Source: Thermoflexales bacterium
GTDB lineage: Bacteria; Chloroflexota; Anaerolineae; Fen-1058
Assembly: GCA_016931085.1 (NCBI GenBank)
Contig: JAFGFO010000106.1
Location: 1-9,448 of the forward strand
Length of the DNA stretch: 9,448 nt
Direction of reading: 5' to 3'
How positions within the stretch are numbered: the first letter of the stretch is position 1; every line of letters begins with the position of its first letter. A program made the translations under genes and the position numbers. Positions 1-6,404 of the stretch are shown here, in pieces. Under the pieces are notes generated by a model. That model was not told where the DNA came from, did no database searches, and saw nothing but the letters and a program-made list of their open reading frames with translations.

Positions 1-80
1 AACGTGATGGCCAGCGTGCGCGGGTCGCGCCGGATTTGGATGAACTCTTTTCTGATGATGGAGGCGATACGTGTAAACAT
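1..80 (-). CDS. ABC-2 type transporter permease, N-terminal fragment (runs off the left edge)
   Basis: Only the first 26 codons are present. The start ATG is at 80-78 and the reading frame stays open to base 1. The peptide begins MFTRIASIIRKEFIQIRRDP and continues RTLAIT. This resembles the cytoplasmic amphipathic N-terminus of ABC-2 membrane permeases of the YbhS/YbhR/YhhJ type, where a KEF-x-Q-x-RRDPRTL segment comes before the first membrane helix. The start shares one base with the stop of the upstream TetR gene (TGATG), so translation is probably coupled and the repressor probably controls its own exporter. The ATP-binding subunit and substrate lie outside the window. The family call rests on a short but characteristic peptide; calling it a drug exporter would be inference from the TetR neighbour. 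Confidence 0.72.
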   Translation of the reverse strand, partial: MFTRIASIIRKEFIQIRRDPRTLAIT

Positions 81-706
81 CACAACTCCTCGCTGCGGCT
101 TGTCGCGACAGGCAAGATGCCATGCAGCACAACGTCAACTACCCCATCTACAAACGTTTCGAGCGGCAGTGCCCGCCCCTGCTCGGTGCCCAAGACGTGC
201 CTGAGCAACAAGTAGGCCACGATGCTGCCCATAAATACACGCGTGGCCATCTCGGTATTGCACGGGCGCATCCGGCCGGCATCGATCTGGTGTTGGAAGT
301 AGGCCTGCAGCGTGCCCAAGACGCGGCCGATCAGTTGAGCCTGCACCTGGCGCACGGCGGCCGGAAACGACTGAGCGTTGGCAATCGAGACCTTGAACAA
401 GGCCGCGTTCATCGGCCGCTCGAACAGGCCCACGTAAAAACGGCCAAAACGGGGCAAGAACTCTTTCGGCGGCAGATCGAAAGGCACCTCTTCTGCCAGG
501 GAACCAAAGCCCTCTGTGATCCGTTCGGATAACAGGGACGTGAACAGGTCGGTCTTGTCCTTAAAGTACCAATAGAGCAGCCCCGGCGAAATGCCGGCGG
601 CCTTGGCCAGGTCCTTGATGCTGGCGCCGTGAAAGCCTTTCTTGGCAAACACTTGCTGCGCCGCGTCCAAAATCTGTTGGCGACGATCCTTGTCTTCAGG
701 TGGCAT
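80..706 (-). CDS. TetR/AcrR-family transcriptional regulator
   Basis: A 208-residue ligand-responsive repressor of normal family length. The N-terminal DNA-binding domain runs from about residue 8 (RRQQILDAAQQVFAKKGFHG) through the helix-turn-helix at about 29-48 (SIKDLAKAAGISPGLLYWYF, the classic TetR signature). It is followed by KDKTDLF and a helical, variable ligand-binding and dimerisation domain. The start is ambiguous. ATG at 706 has GAGGA at 718-714 with 7 bases of spacing, and is used here. An ATG at 730 would add MARYEDIE, but it has no Shine-Dalgarno sequence and sits inside a perfect hairpin. The stop overlaps the ABC permease start. A perfect palindromic operator lies just upstream, which suggests autorepression relieved by a compound the exporter removes. 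The ligand cannot be predicted. Confidence 0.93.
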   Translation of the reverse strand: MPPEDKDRRQQILDAAQQVFAKKGFHGASIKDLAKAAGISPGLLYWYFKDKTDLFTSLLSERITEGFGSLAEEVPFDLPPKEFLPRFGRFYVGLFERPMNAALFKVSIANAQSFPAAVRQVQAQLIGRVLGTLQAYFQHQIDAGRMRPCNTEMATRVFMGSIVAYLLLRHVLGTEQGRALPLETFVDGVVDVVLHGILPVATSRSEEL

Positions 707-720
707 CTCGATGTCCTCAT

Positions 721-746
721 AGCGCGCCATTAAGAAATGGCGCGCT
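721..746 (-). promoter_or_regulatory. Perfect inverted repeat over the alternative tetR start
   Basis: AGCGCGCCAT (721-730) and ATGGCGCGCT (737-746) are exact reverse complements with a 6-base loop. In the tetR mRNA this GC-rich stem would hold the upstream ATG at 730-728 and end just before the GAGGA that serves the ATG at 706. It could hide the upstream start, favouring the shorter protein, or modulate translation. The pairing is seen directly; the role is inferred. Confidence 0.6.
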
Positions 747-751
747 GTGTC

Positions 752-771
752 TTGATTGAACGTTCAATCAA
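752..771. promoter_or_regulatory. Palindromic TetR operator
   Basis: TTGATTGAACGTTCAATCAA is a perfect 20-bp palindrome. It contains the TGAACGTTCA core seen in operators of many TetR/AcrR repressors. It begins one base after the -10 hexamer of the tetR promoter and covers the expected transcription start, so a bound repressor would block initiation. It is the natural target of the adjacent TetR protein, giving autoregulation of the regulator-transporter operon. Confidence 0.85.
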
Positions 772-772
772 T

Positions 773-801
773 ATGATACATCAAAAAACGCCGCTTGTCA
801 A
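773..801 (-). promoter_or_regulatory. Sigma-70 promoter of the tetR-ABC operon
   Basis: On the minus strand, the -35 TTGACA (801-796) is a perfect consensus match and the -10 TATCAT (778-773) matches at five of six positions, with a 17-bp spacer. Initiation is expected at about 766, inside the 20-bp operator. The -35 lies back to back with a second perfect TTGACA (810-815, plus strand), forming a 7+7 dyad (795-801 and 810-816) shared with the divergent metal ATPase gene. Confidence 0.8.
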
Positions 802-809
802 GAGCCGAT

Positions 810-836
810 TTGACAAATTTGTTGAACGAGTATACT
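810..836 (+). promoter_or_regulatory. Candidate promoter for the metal ATPase gene
   Basis: A perfect -35 TTGACA (810-815) is followed by TATACT (831-836), but the spacer is only 15 bp. With TATGCT (836-841) as the -10 the spacer would be 20 bp. Neither spacing is optimal, which suggests a weak or regulator-dependent promoter. Initiation here would give a leader of about 80 bases before the GTG start, holding the inverted repeat at 856-898. An alternative near-leaderless start is discussed in the findings. Confidence 0.45.
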
Positions 837-918
837 ATGCTCCACACGGGCGAATTTTGAACTTTTGGGACTAGCTACGCAGGCTGCAAAAGTCCAAATC
901 TCGACCGCGCATAGTATA
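831..918. promoter_or_regulatory. Nested inverted repeats upstream of the ATPase
   Basis: TATACTATGC (831-840) and GCATAGTATA (909-918) are exact reverse complements 68 bases apart. Between them lie TTTGAACTTTTG (856-867) and CAAAAGTCCAAA (887-898), a 12-bp inverted repeat with a single mismatch and a 19-base loop. The outer arms coincide with -10-like sequence on one side and with the approach to the start codon on the other. They could be two operator sites for a metal-responsive regulator, or parts of a leader RNA fold. No known metalloregulator box (MerR, CadC/SmtB, CsoR) is recognisable. Confidence 0.5.
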
Positions 919-926
919 TCATCACA

Positions 927-3014
927 GTGAGCGACTTTGAGACCCTCCAAGTTCCCATTGCCGGGATGGACTGCGCAGAATGTACCCTTCACGTCCAGCA
1001 CGCTATTGCTGCATTGCCTGGCGTCGAATCAGTGAATGTTTTCCTCGCCTCGGAGAAAGCCGTTGTGCGACTCGACCCTGCCCTGGTGGAGTTGCCGGCC
1101 ATTCGCCAAGCCGTGGAAGGCGCGGGGTACTCGGTTCCTGCCGTCGAATCACCTCAGCCGGCTGCTTCAACCCTGGGCGGTTTCACCCGGCCTGTCTTGA
1201 CGCTGTTCGGCATCGTCTTTGGCGCAGTTCTGTTCATCGTCGTCGTGGGCGAGTGGTTGGGATTGTTTGAAAAGATCACCAGCCGCGTACCATGGGTGAT
1301 TGGGTTGGCCATTGTACTGGTGGGCGGTTACCCGGTGTTCCGCAAAGTCGTTGGGGCCGCGCTCCGCCGGCAAGTCACCTCGCACACGTTGATGACCCTT
1401 GGCGTTATCGCGGCGTTGGCTGTAGGCCAATGGGCCACCGCCGTCGTGGTGGTGTTCTTTATGCGCGTCGGCGATTATGCGGAAAACTTTACGACCGAGC
1501 GCGCCCGCCGCGCCGTGAAGGACTTGGCTGCCATGGCGGCGCAGACTGCGCGCGTCGAACGTGATGGACGCGAAGTACAAGTGTCGATTGCCGAGGTACA
1601 CACCGGCGAGACCGTCGTCGTGCGGCCCGGCGAGAAAATCCCCGTGGACGGCGAGGTCATAGACGGGCAGGCAACGGTCGATCAGGCGGCCATCACTGGC
1701 GAATCTATGCCGGTCGAAGCTGGCCCTGGCGCGAAGGTGTACGCAGCCACCATCGCGCGCCTGGGACATTTGCGGGTGCGGGCCACGCACGTCGGTGCAG
1801 ACACGACGTTCGGGCGCGTGGTCAAAATGGTTGAGGAAGCCGAAGCGCACCGCGCCGACGTGCAGCGCATCGCGGATCAGTTCTCGGCTTACTATTTGCC
1901 CATCGTGGCGGGCATTGCCGCGCTGACGCTCGTCTTTCGGCGTGATCCCCTGGCAACGGCGGCAGTGCTGGTTGTGGCGTGCTCGTGCTCGTTCGCGCTC
2001 GCCACGCCAATTGCGATGTTGGCTTCTATCGGAGCAGGCGCAAAGCGCGGGCTACTCATCAAGGGCGGGCGCTACCTTGAACTATTGGCTCGCGCTGACG
2101 TATGGCTGATTGACAAAACCGGCACGCTGACGCTCGGCAGGCCACAGGTGACCGACGTAGTCGCGCTGAATGGACTGACCGACATCGAGTTGCTCTCGCT
2201 GGCTGCCTCAGCAGAACGTTACTCTGAACATCCGCTGGCCGAGGCCGTGCGCGTTGCTGCTGACGAGCGTCATGTGCCCTTGTACGAGTTGCATGATTTT
2301 GAAGCCGTGCCAGGCATGGGTGTGCGAGCCAGGGTGAACGGTCGTGCGGTCGCCGTGGGCAATCGCCGGATGATCGCCTCGTCGTCAGTTGTGTCCGTTG
2401 CTGACGAATTAGAGGCACAAGGCAAGACGCTGCTGTTCATCACGCGCGACGGTGAGTTGGTGGGTGTGCTGGCCGCCGCCGATACGCTTCGCCCCGAAGT
2501 GCCCGAGTCGCTCGCGGCGGTGCGCGTTCTAGGCGTACGTCACATCGAGTTGCTTACGGGCGACAACGAACGCACGGCTGCGGCGCTCGCCGAGAAAATC
2601 GGCGTGCGTTATCGCGCCAATTTGCTACCCGAAGACAAGATCCGCGTCGTGAAGGAATACCAGGCTCAAGGCCACGTCGTCGTGATGGTCGGCGATGGTG
2701 TGAACGATGCACCCGCGCTGGCGCAGGCCGAAGTAGGTGTCGCCATGGGCGCAGCCGGGGCAGACATTGCCATCGAAGCGGCGCACGTGGCACTCATGCG
2801 AGAAGACTGGACGCTCGTGCCGGAAGTCTTGCGCATCGCGCGCCGTACGATGCGCGTTGTCAAGATGAACCTGGCCTTCACAACGGTCTACAACGTGCTT
2901 GGACTGTCGTTGGCGGCATTCGGCATCTTGCCTCCCATCCTTGCCGCGGCTGCGCAATCGTTGCCTGACCTGGGCATCCTGGGCAATTCATCGCGGCTGT
3001 TGCGGCAGCGCTGA
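927..3014 (+). CDS. P1B-type heavy-metal-translocating ATPase with variant CSC membrane motif
   Basis: A 695-residue ATP-driven metal exporter of the inner membrane. Residues 6-70 form an HMA domain with a GMDCAEC metal site. Four membrane helices follow (about 88-110, 121-144, 152-179 as a pair). The actuator loop has TGES at 257-260, then come two helices (322-338, 342-366), phosphorylation motif DKTGT (Asp396), the P1B-specific HP pair (435-436), TGDN (544-547), GDGVNDAP (589-596) and two final helices from about 645. All catalytic motifs are intact. The ion-binding helix reads CSC (352-354) where most family members have CPC. The last helices carry YN (655-656) and AQSLPD, not the Cu-type MxxSS or the Zn/Cd-type DxG pattern, so the metal cannot be assigned. 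The GTG start is the first usable codon after an in-frame TAG at 912 and keeps the HMA domain whole, but no Shine-Dalgarno sequence precedes it. The gene is convergent with the sensor kinase, 19 bases away. Confidence 0.95.
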   Translation: MSDFETLQVPIAGMDCAECTLHVQHAIAALPGVESVNVFLASEKAVVRLDPALVELPAIRQAVEGAGYSVPAVESPQPAASTLGGFTRPVLTLFGIVFGAVLFIVVVGEWLGLFEKITSRVPWVIGLAIVLVGGYPVFRKVVGAALRRQVTSHTLMTLGVIAALAVGQWATAVVVVFFMRVGDYAENFTTERARRAVKDLAAMAAQTARVERDGREVQVSIAEVHTGETVVVRPGEKIPVDGEVIDGQATVDQAAITGESMPVEAGPGAKVYAATIARLGHLRVRATHVGADTTFGRVVKMVEEAEAHRADVQRIADQFSAYYLPIVAGIAALTLVFRRDPLATAAVLVVACSCSFALATPIAMLASIGAGAKRGLLIKGGRYLELLARADVWLIDKTGTLTLGRPQVTDVVALNGLTDIELLSLAASAERYSEHPLAEAVRVAADERHVPLYELHDFEAVPGMGVRARVNGRAVAVGNRRMIASSSVVSVADELEAQGKTLLFITRDGELVGVLAAADTLRPEVPESLAAVRVLGVRHIELLTGDNERTAAALAEKIGVRYRANLLPEDKIRVVKEYQAQGHVVVMVGDGVNDAPALAQAEVGVAMGAAGADIAIEAAHVALMREDWTLVPEVLRIARRTMRVVKMNLAFTTVYNVLGLSLAAFGILPPILAAAAQSLPDLGILGNSSRLLRQR

Positions 3015-3033
3015 CCGGTATATTTCGCATCGC

Positions 3034-4743
3034 TTATAAGGCAGGCAAGCTGATGCTCAACTGCGTGCCCTTCCCCGGCGTGGATTGAATATCGAGGCGG
3101 GCGCCGATCAGTTCGGCGCGTTCGTGCAAGCCGAGCAGGCCAAAATGGCCACCTGGCGCAAACTCGGCGGGACTTTCGGGGACGGTGAAGCCTCGCCCAT
3201 CATCACTGACCGTCAAGGTGATGGCTTGAGCAAACGAAATCGTGAGCGAAGCGTGAGACGCCTGGGCGTGGTGGGTCACGTTATTCAGGGCTTCCTGCGC
3301 CATGCGATACAAAGCCAGTTCCACTTCAGACAGCAGGCGACGCTCCATCCCAAGGAGGCGAAACTCGACCGGCAAATTGGCTGCCTGGCTGACTTCGCGG
3401 GTGAGCATTTCCAACGCGGCGGCCAGCCCCAATTCTTCCAGGTAGATGGGACGCAATGCCTGCGTGAAACGGCGCAAGTTGGCAATCGTCTGCTCGGTGA
3501 GCGCCTGGATTTCGGCCAGAGATTCAGCGGCTTGCGAATCAGCCAGCGTGAGAGAGGCCAGTTGAAGGCGTTGATTGAGAGCGATAAGCGCCTGAAGCGT
3601 GTCGTCGTGCAGTTCGCGCGCCAGGCGACGACGTTCTTCTTCCTGCCCGGCCGTGATCGCGCCAATGTAGCCGTGCAGGCTGTCCTGGGCCGCCCTGACT
3701 TTGCGGGACATATGAGCCAGCTCAGTTTGCAAGCGGCGAATCTCTTCAATGCCGTTCACTGGCTGCTCGATGGCTTCGTAACGTCCCCAAGCCAGTTCAG
3801 CCGCTTTCGCTTCCAGTGCCTGCAAGGGCTGAACGATTTGGCGCGCGCCAAACCATAGGGCGACCAACGCCAACAACAAAACAGGCACCAGGATCAATGG
3901 CGCAAGCTGCGTAGTGTGCAGCATGGGGCCGGCAGCGGCTTCCCAATGTTCTTCGATGACCAACGCCCAGCCAATGGGGGCGATCGGGCTGAAAGCGACG
4001 ATGTGCTCGCCGTGCTCGGCCTGAATATATAGCACGCCGCTTTTGCCCTGCAGCGCCTCGCTCGCCCCAGGATGCTGCGCAATAGGGATAGCCGGGACCA
4101 AAGCGCCGGCCTGATAAAGCAGGCGACGCTTTTCATCCACGACAAAAGTAGAAGCATGGTCGCCCGGCGCCCAGAGATCGCCCAGCGCGTGCTTGGACAC
4201 CGCCGCTGGCGAAAAGGCACCCACCACCACTTGGCTGTTCTCAACCAATGCGACCACCAACACAAATGACGTGCCGGTTGGCGAGATTGTAACCAGGGGC
4301 GAAAAAACAGGCTCGGCACCGGCCTGGCGCAGCAGGTCAATCAAAAAATCTGTCGGCACACGATCAAAAATGTTATTCTCTCCGCTGGCGGCCAGCAGCT
4401 TGCCCTCCGGGGTAAAGGTCGCCAGACCGCCATCAAAATCGGACAACATAAAATCGGCCATAGTCAGGAGGCTGGCGGGGTTAACCCCTTCAGAGGCGCG
4501 CAATGCCAGGCTGTGCACACTAGAGGCTCGATGGTAAACCTGCTCGCTGAGGACGCCGGCGGCTGAACGAACAGTGCGCGTATCGCGCTCGCCCACCAGG
4601 TCCCGCATGGCGTTTTGGTGGAGCATCACACTCCCCAGGGTGATGATCAATAACAGAATCGTAAGCGGTAGAATGGTGAGGCTAAAAAGTTGCAGAGGCA
4701 GGCCCCGCCATCGCAGGCGGTTTTTAAGCTGCGGGCTTGTCAT
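3034..4743 (-). CDS. Membrane sensor histidine kinase, NarX/DegS-like (Cache-HAMP-HisKA_3-HATPase_c)
   Basis: A 569-residue transmembrane sensor that phosphorylates the upstream-encoded response regulator. TM1 is at about 14-40. An extracytoplasmic domain (about 41-280) contains two PAS-like segments (TFTPEGKLLAAS and TFVVDEKRRLLYQAG), as in double-Cache sensors. TM2 at about 281-303 is followed by HAMP and a coiled coil. The HisKA_3 block EEERRRLARELHDD carries phospho-acceptor His379. The ATPase domain has the N-box QEALNN, G1 box DDGRGF (514-519) and a GGHFGLLG glycine motif. ATG at 4743 is chosen because GGTGA lies 6 bases upstream; a GTG at 4752 would add MNL but lacks a ribosome site. 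The gene overlaps the regulator gene by 20 bases, so the pair is co-translated. Cache domains usually bind small metabolites; no metal-ligand cluster is evident, and the signal is unknown. Confidence 0.94.
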   Translation of the reverse strand: MTSPQLKNRLRWRGLPLQLFSLTILPLTILLLIITLGSVMLHQNAMRDLVGERDTRTVRSAAGVLSEQVYHRASSVHSLALRASEGVNPASLLTMADFMLSDFDGGLATFTPEGKLLAASGENNIFDRVPTDFLIDLLRQAGAEPVFSPLVTISPTGTSFVLVVALVENSQVVVGAFSPAAVSKHALGDLWAPGDHASTFVVDEKRRLLYQAGALVPAIPIAQHPGASEALQGKSGVLYIQAEHGEHIVAFSPIAPIGWALVIEEHWEAAAGPMLHTTQLAPLILVPVLLLALVALWFGARQIVQPLQALEAKAAELAWGRYEAIEQPVNGIEEIRRLQTELAHMSRKVRAAQDSLHGYIGAITAGQEEERRRLARELHDDTLQALIALNQRLQLASLTLADSQAAESLAEIQALTEQTIANLRRFTQALRPIYLEELGLAAALEMLTREVSQAANLPVEFRLLGMERRLLSEVELALYRMAQEALNNVTHHAQASHASLTISFAQAITLTVSDDGRGFTVPESPAEFAPGGHFGLLGLHERAELIGARLDIQSTPGKGTQLSISLPAL

Positions 4744-5401
4744 CAAGTTCACCCAGCGTAGGCGGCAGCCAGCCCAGCGAAACGGCGCGCATCACCGCCT
4801 CAGTGCGGCTGGCCGCCTGGAGCTTTTCAAAGATACGAACCAGGTGGCCTTGCACTGTGCGCGAGCTGATCTTCAATTGTACACCTATGGCTTTGTTGGT
4901 ATAGCCCCGGCCAGTTAATGTCAATACCTCCAACTCGCGATCGGTGAGCGGCTCGACAAACGAAGCAGTGGCCTGCCCGGCCATGTGAGCCATCACCTTT
5001 TGAGTGACGGCCGGGTCAAGAACCGATTTGCCGGCGTGCACGTCTCGCACCGCCTGAACAATTTCAGCCGGTGTGGCCGTCTTGAGCACGTAACCGTTCG
5101 CGCCAGCCCGCAGCACGGCCAGCACGTAAGGGTCGTCATCGTAAGCAGTGAGGATCAGCACGCCAACGTTGGGCTGGTGGGCGCGTATCCAGCGCGTGAC
5201 GTCAATGCCGCTTTGCTTGGGCATTTGAATGTCCAACACGGCCACATCGGGCGGGTGCTGCTTGATAAGCGCTTGCGCTATTTCGCCGTCTTCAGCCTCG
5301 CTCACCACTTGAATGTCGCCGGCGCGCTCCATAAACTGCCGGATGCCGGCCCGCACTACGGCGTGGTCATCGGCCAACAGCACGCGAATAGGATTAGACA
5401 C
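4724..5401 (-). CDS. NarL/FixJ-type response regulator (REC-LuxR HTH)
   Basis: A 225-residue cytoplasmic DNA-binding regulator. The receiver domain (about 5-120) has the acidic pair Asp11-Asp12, phosphorylation site Asp57 (VLDIQMP), Thr85 and Lys107, all the canonical residues. The C-terminal LuxR-type helix-turn-helix (about 152-213) shows LTDRELEVLTLTGRGYTNKAIG and SSRTVQGHLVRIFEKL. Its partner is the HisKA_3 kinase encoded by the overlapping downstream gene. The start is set at GTG 5401, with AAGGA (5414-5410) 8 bases upstream. An in-frame GTG at 5407 would leave only 2 bases of spacing. It lies 88 bases downstream of the DoxX gene on the same strand, so it may be read from its own promoter or from the doxX transcript. 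Targets are unknown; the nearby divergent doxX promoter region is an obvious candidate. Confidence 0.95.
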   Translation of the reverse strand: MSNPIRVLLADDHAVVRAGIRQFMERAGDIQVVSEAEDGEIAQALIKQHPPDVAVLDIQMPKQSGIDVTRWIRAHQPNVGVLILTAYDDDPYVLAVLRAGANGYVLKTATPAEIVQAVRDVHAGKSVLDPAVTQKVMAHMAGQATASFVEPLTDRELEVLTLTGRGYTNKAIGVQLKISSRTVQGHLVRIFEKLQAASRTEAVMRAVSLGWLPPTLGELDDKPAA

Positions 5402-5443
5402 CGTCACTTTCCTTTCAAAAAGGCCGGGTTAGCTGACCTTTAG

Positions 5444-5471
5444 ATTGTACACTATTTCGGCGAAAAGTTAA
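5444..5471 (-). promoter_or_regulatory. Candidate promoter of the two-component operon
   Basis: In the gap between the doxX stop and the response regulator, the minus strand has TTAACT (5471-5466, four of six consensus bases), a 16-bp spacer and TACAAT (5449-5444, five of six). Initiation would fall near 5437 and give a leader of about 35 bases ahead of the AAGGA ribosome site. It would allow expression of the two-component pair separately from doxX. Confidence 0.5.
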
Positions 5472-5489
5472 GTGGACACCAACTTGATG

Positions 5490-6095
5490 TTATGCGGCAG
5501 GTATCGCCCTGGCATCTTGAGATACAGCCGGCTCTCTCTCAAACACAAGCCCAGGACGCCACGGCGTACCCAGGAACGGCAGCAGCCAACGATCGAGTCC
5601 CCACCAGCCGGCCGTCTTCCAGGCCAAGACGAGCAAGATCGCAAGCGTGAACAGCACCGGGTTGGCGCTGGCGGTGCCGGCCATCATAAAGTTCCAGTTC
5701 ATAAACCCGCCAAAGAAGGCCGCGGCGCCGACAAATGCCCCCAAAATCAGAGCCACGCCGACCAGTAACTCGCCGGCTACAATCAACTTGGCAAACCAGG
5801 CATAGTGACCACCATCCAGGAGGAACTGGATGAACACGCGATACCAGTCAAAGGTGATCGGGGGTCGGGCTGGCGGCTCGGGCATCGCAACGGCCCGCTC
5901 CCAAAAGCCTTTCAGAGCCACGCCGGTTTGCGTCCAGGCCGGGTTACCAATCTTGCCCCAACCCGAGCTCAACCAGGTATAACCAATGTATAACCTGACA
6001 ATCAGCCAGAGCCAGGCCCAACGCGTGCTTCCCAGCAATGATTGAGCGAACGGTGGATCAGTGATGGTAATAGACTTGCGAGAAACTTGTAACAT
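5490..6095 (-). CDS. DoxX/DoxD-family integral membrane protein
   Basis: A 201-residue membrane protein. The first hydrophobic helix is at about 27-46 (WAWLWLIVRLYIGYTWLSSGWGKI, the characteristic DoxX start with RxxIGxxWLxSGxxKI). After a hydrophilic loop come three close helices (about 100-122, 124-142, 145-163), including GGFMNWNFMMAG and ANPVLFTLAILLVLAWKTAGWWGLDRWLLP. This matches the DoxX family, which includes the small subunit of archaeal thiosulfate:quinone oxidoreductase and actinobacterial redox-stress proteins; no cofactor site is visible. The start is ATG at 6095, served by GGAGG at 6107-6103 with 7 bases of spacing. An upstream ATG in the same frame at 6167 would add 24 residues that look non-protein-like. 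No DoxA partner is present. It is divergent from the TauE-cupredoxin operon and upstream of the two-component genes, so a redox or membrane-stress link is possible but inferred. Confidence 0.88.
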   Translation of the reverse strand: MLQVSRKSITITDPPFAQSLLGSTRWAWLWLIVRLYIGYTWLSSGWGKIGNPAWTQTGVALKGFWERAVAMPEPPARPPITFDWYRVFIQFLLDGGHYAWFAKLIVAGELLVGVALILGAFVGAAAFFGGFMNWNFMMAGTASANPVLFTLAILLVLAWKTAGWWGLDRWLLPFLGTPWRPGLVFEREPAVSQDARAIPAA

Positions 6096-6100
6096 AATAT

Positions 6101-6107
6101 TTCCTCC
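6101..6107 (-). promoter_or_regulatory. Ribosome binding site fixing the doxX start
   Basis: The minus strand reads GGAGGAA, a near-perfect Shine-Dalgarno sequence, with the GGAGG core 7 bases from the ATG at 6095. It selects this start over the in-frame ATG 72 bases upstream. Confidence 0.85.
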
Positions 6108-6264
6108 ATTGTTGAATTGCGGGCAATACATATGCTCGCTACACAAGCTTGCCCATTGCCGATACAAAACTTTTTATACTCTCTCTGTTGGCCGGGTCGC
6201 GTGCCTTACATTTACAGTATATCAAACTGCTGGGTGGATTGATAGCGTCATTCGATGCCAGGCT

Positions 6265-6286
6265 GAATAGGCCAAGTGGCCTATTC
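6265..6286. promoter_or_regulatory. Central palindrome, candidate shared operator
   Basis: GAATAGGCC (6265-6273), loop AAGT, GGCCTATTC (6278-6286): a perfect 9-bp inverted repeat. Its centre (6275.5) coincides within half a base with the centre of the surrounding 11-bp inverted repeat, placing it about 42-43 bases from each -10 element. This position suits a regulator acting on both divergent promoters. No U-tract follows on either side, so it is unlikely to be a terminator. Confidence 0.6.
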
Positions 6287-6305
6287 CATTTGGGGCAAAG
6301 TGCCC

Positions 6306-6334
6306 TGGAAAGCCGTACTCCGCTTTGATATACT
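6306..6334 (+). promoter_or_regulatory. Candidate promoter of the TauE-cupredoxin/HMA operon
   Basis: TGGAAA (6306-6311, four of six -35 consensus bases), a 17-bp spacer and TATACT (6329-6334, five of six). Initiation near 6341 gives a leader of about 64 bases with GAGGA placed 9 bases before the ATG. The weak -35 fits an activator-dependent promoter. Confidence 0.5.
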
Positions 6335-6404
6335 CATTACACCTTTTGTGGTAAGCAACAGTTCGCGGCTGCGCCACATGGCCTAAGGTTGAGGAAAATT
6401 TCAA

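Larger units (their letters stand above)
6216..6334. repeat. 11-bp inverted repeat with outward-facing -10-like elements
   Basis: AGTATATCAAA (6216-6226) and TTTGATATACT (6324-6334) are exact reverse complements, centred at 6275. Each arm ends in TATACT pointing away from the centre: 6221-6216 on the minus strand toward doxX, and 6329-6334 on the plus strand toward the TauE-cupredoxin gene. The identical flanking TTTGA suggests either matched -10 regions or a regulator site overlapping both. Confidence 0.6.
6096..6404. promoter_or_regulatory. Divergent control region between doxX and the TauE-cupredoxin operon
   Basis: This 309-base stretch has no credible gene. It holds the doxX ribosome site, an inverted repeat GGGCAA (6121-6126) / TTGCCC (6149-6154), two outward-facing TATACT elements in an 11-bp inverted repeat (6216-6226 and 6324-6334), a central 9+9 palindrome (6265-6286), a second small hairpin GGGCA-AAG-TGCCC (6295-6307) and the GAGGA ribosome site (6391-6395) of the rightward operon. 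The symmetry suggests that doxX and the metal operon share regulation. Confidence 0.6.

Noticed and set aside
1167..1850. Minus-strand open frame of 227 codons opposite the ATPase
   Set aside because: It is a shadow of a strongly conserved P-type ATPase region, with no domain and no ribosome site considered credible.
3085..3858. Plus-strand open frame of 257 codons opposite the kinase gene
   Set aside because: It is antisense to conserved HAMP, HisKA_3 and ATPase motifs and its translation has no recognisable domain.
6096..6167. Longer DoxX start at ATG 6167
   Set aside because: The added 24 residues are not family-like, and GGAGG at 6107-6103 clearly serves the ATG at 6095.
6295..6307. Intrinsic terminator at GGGCA-AAG-TGCCC
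   Set aside because: The stem is only 5 bp and no U-tract follows on either strand; it lies in the middle of a divergent promoter region.
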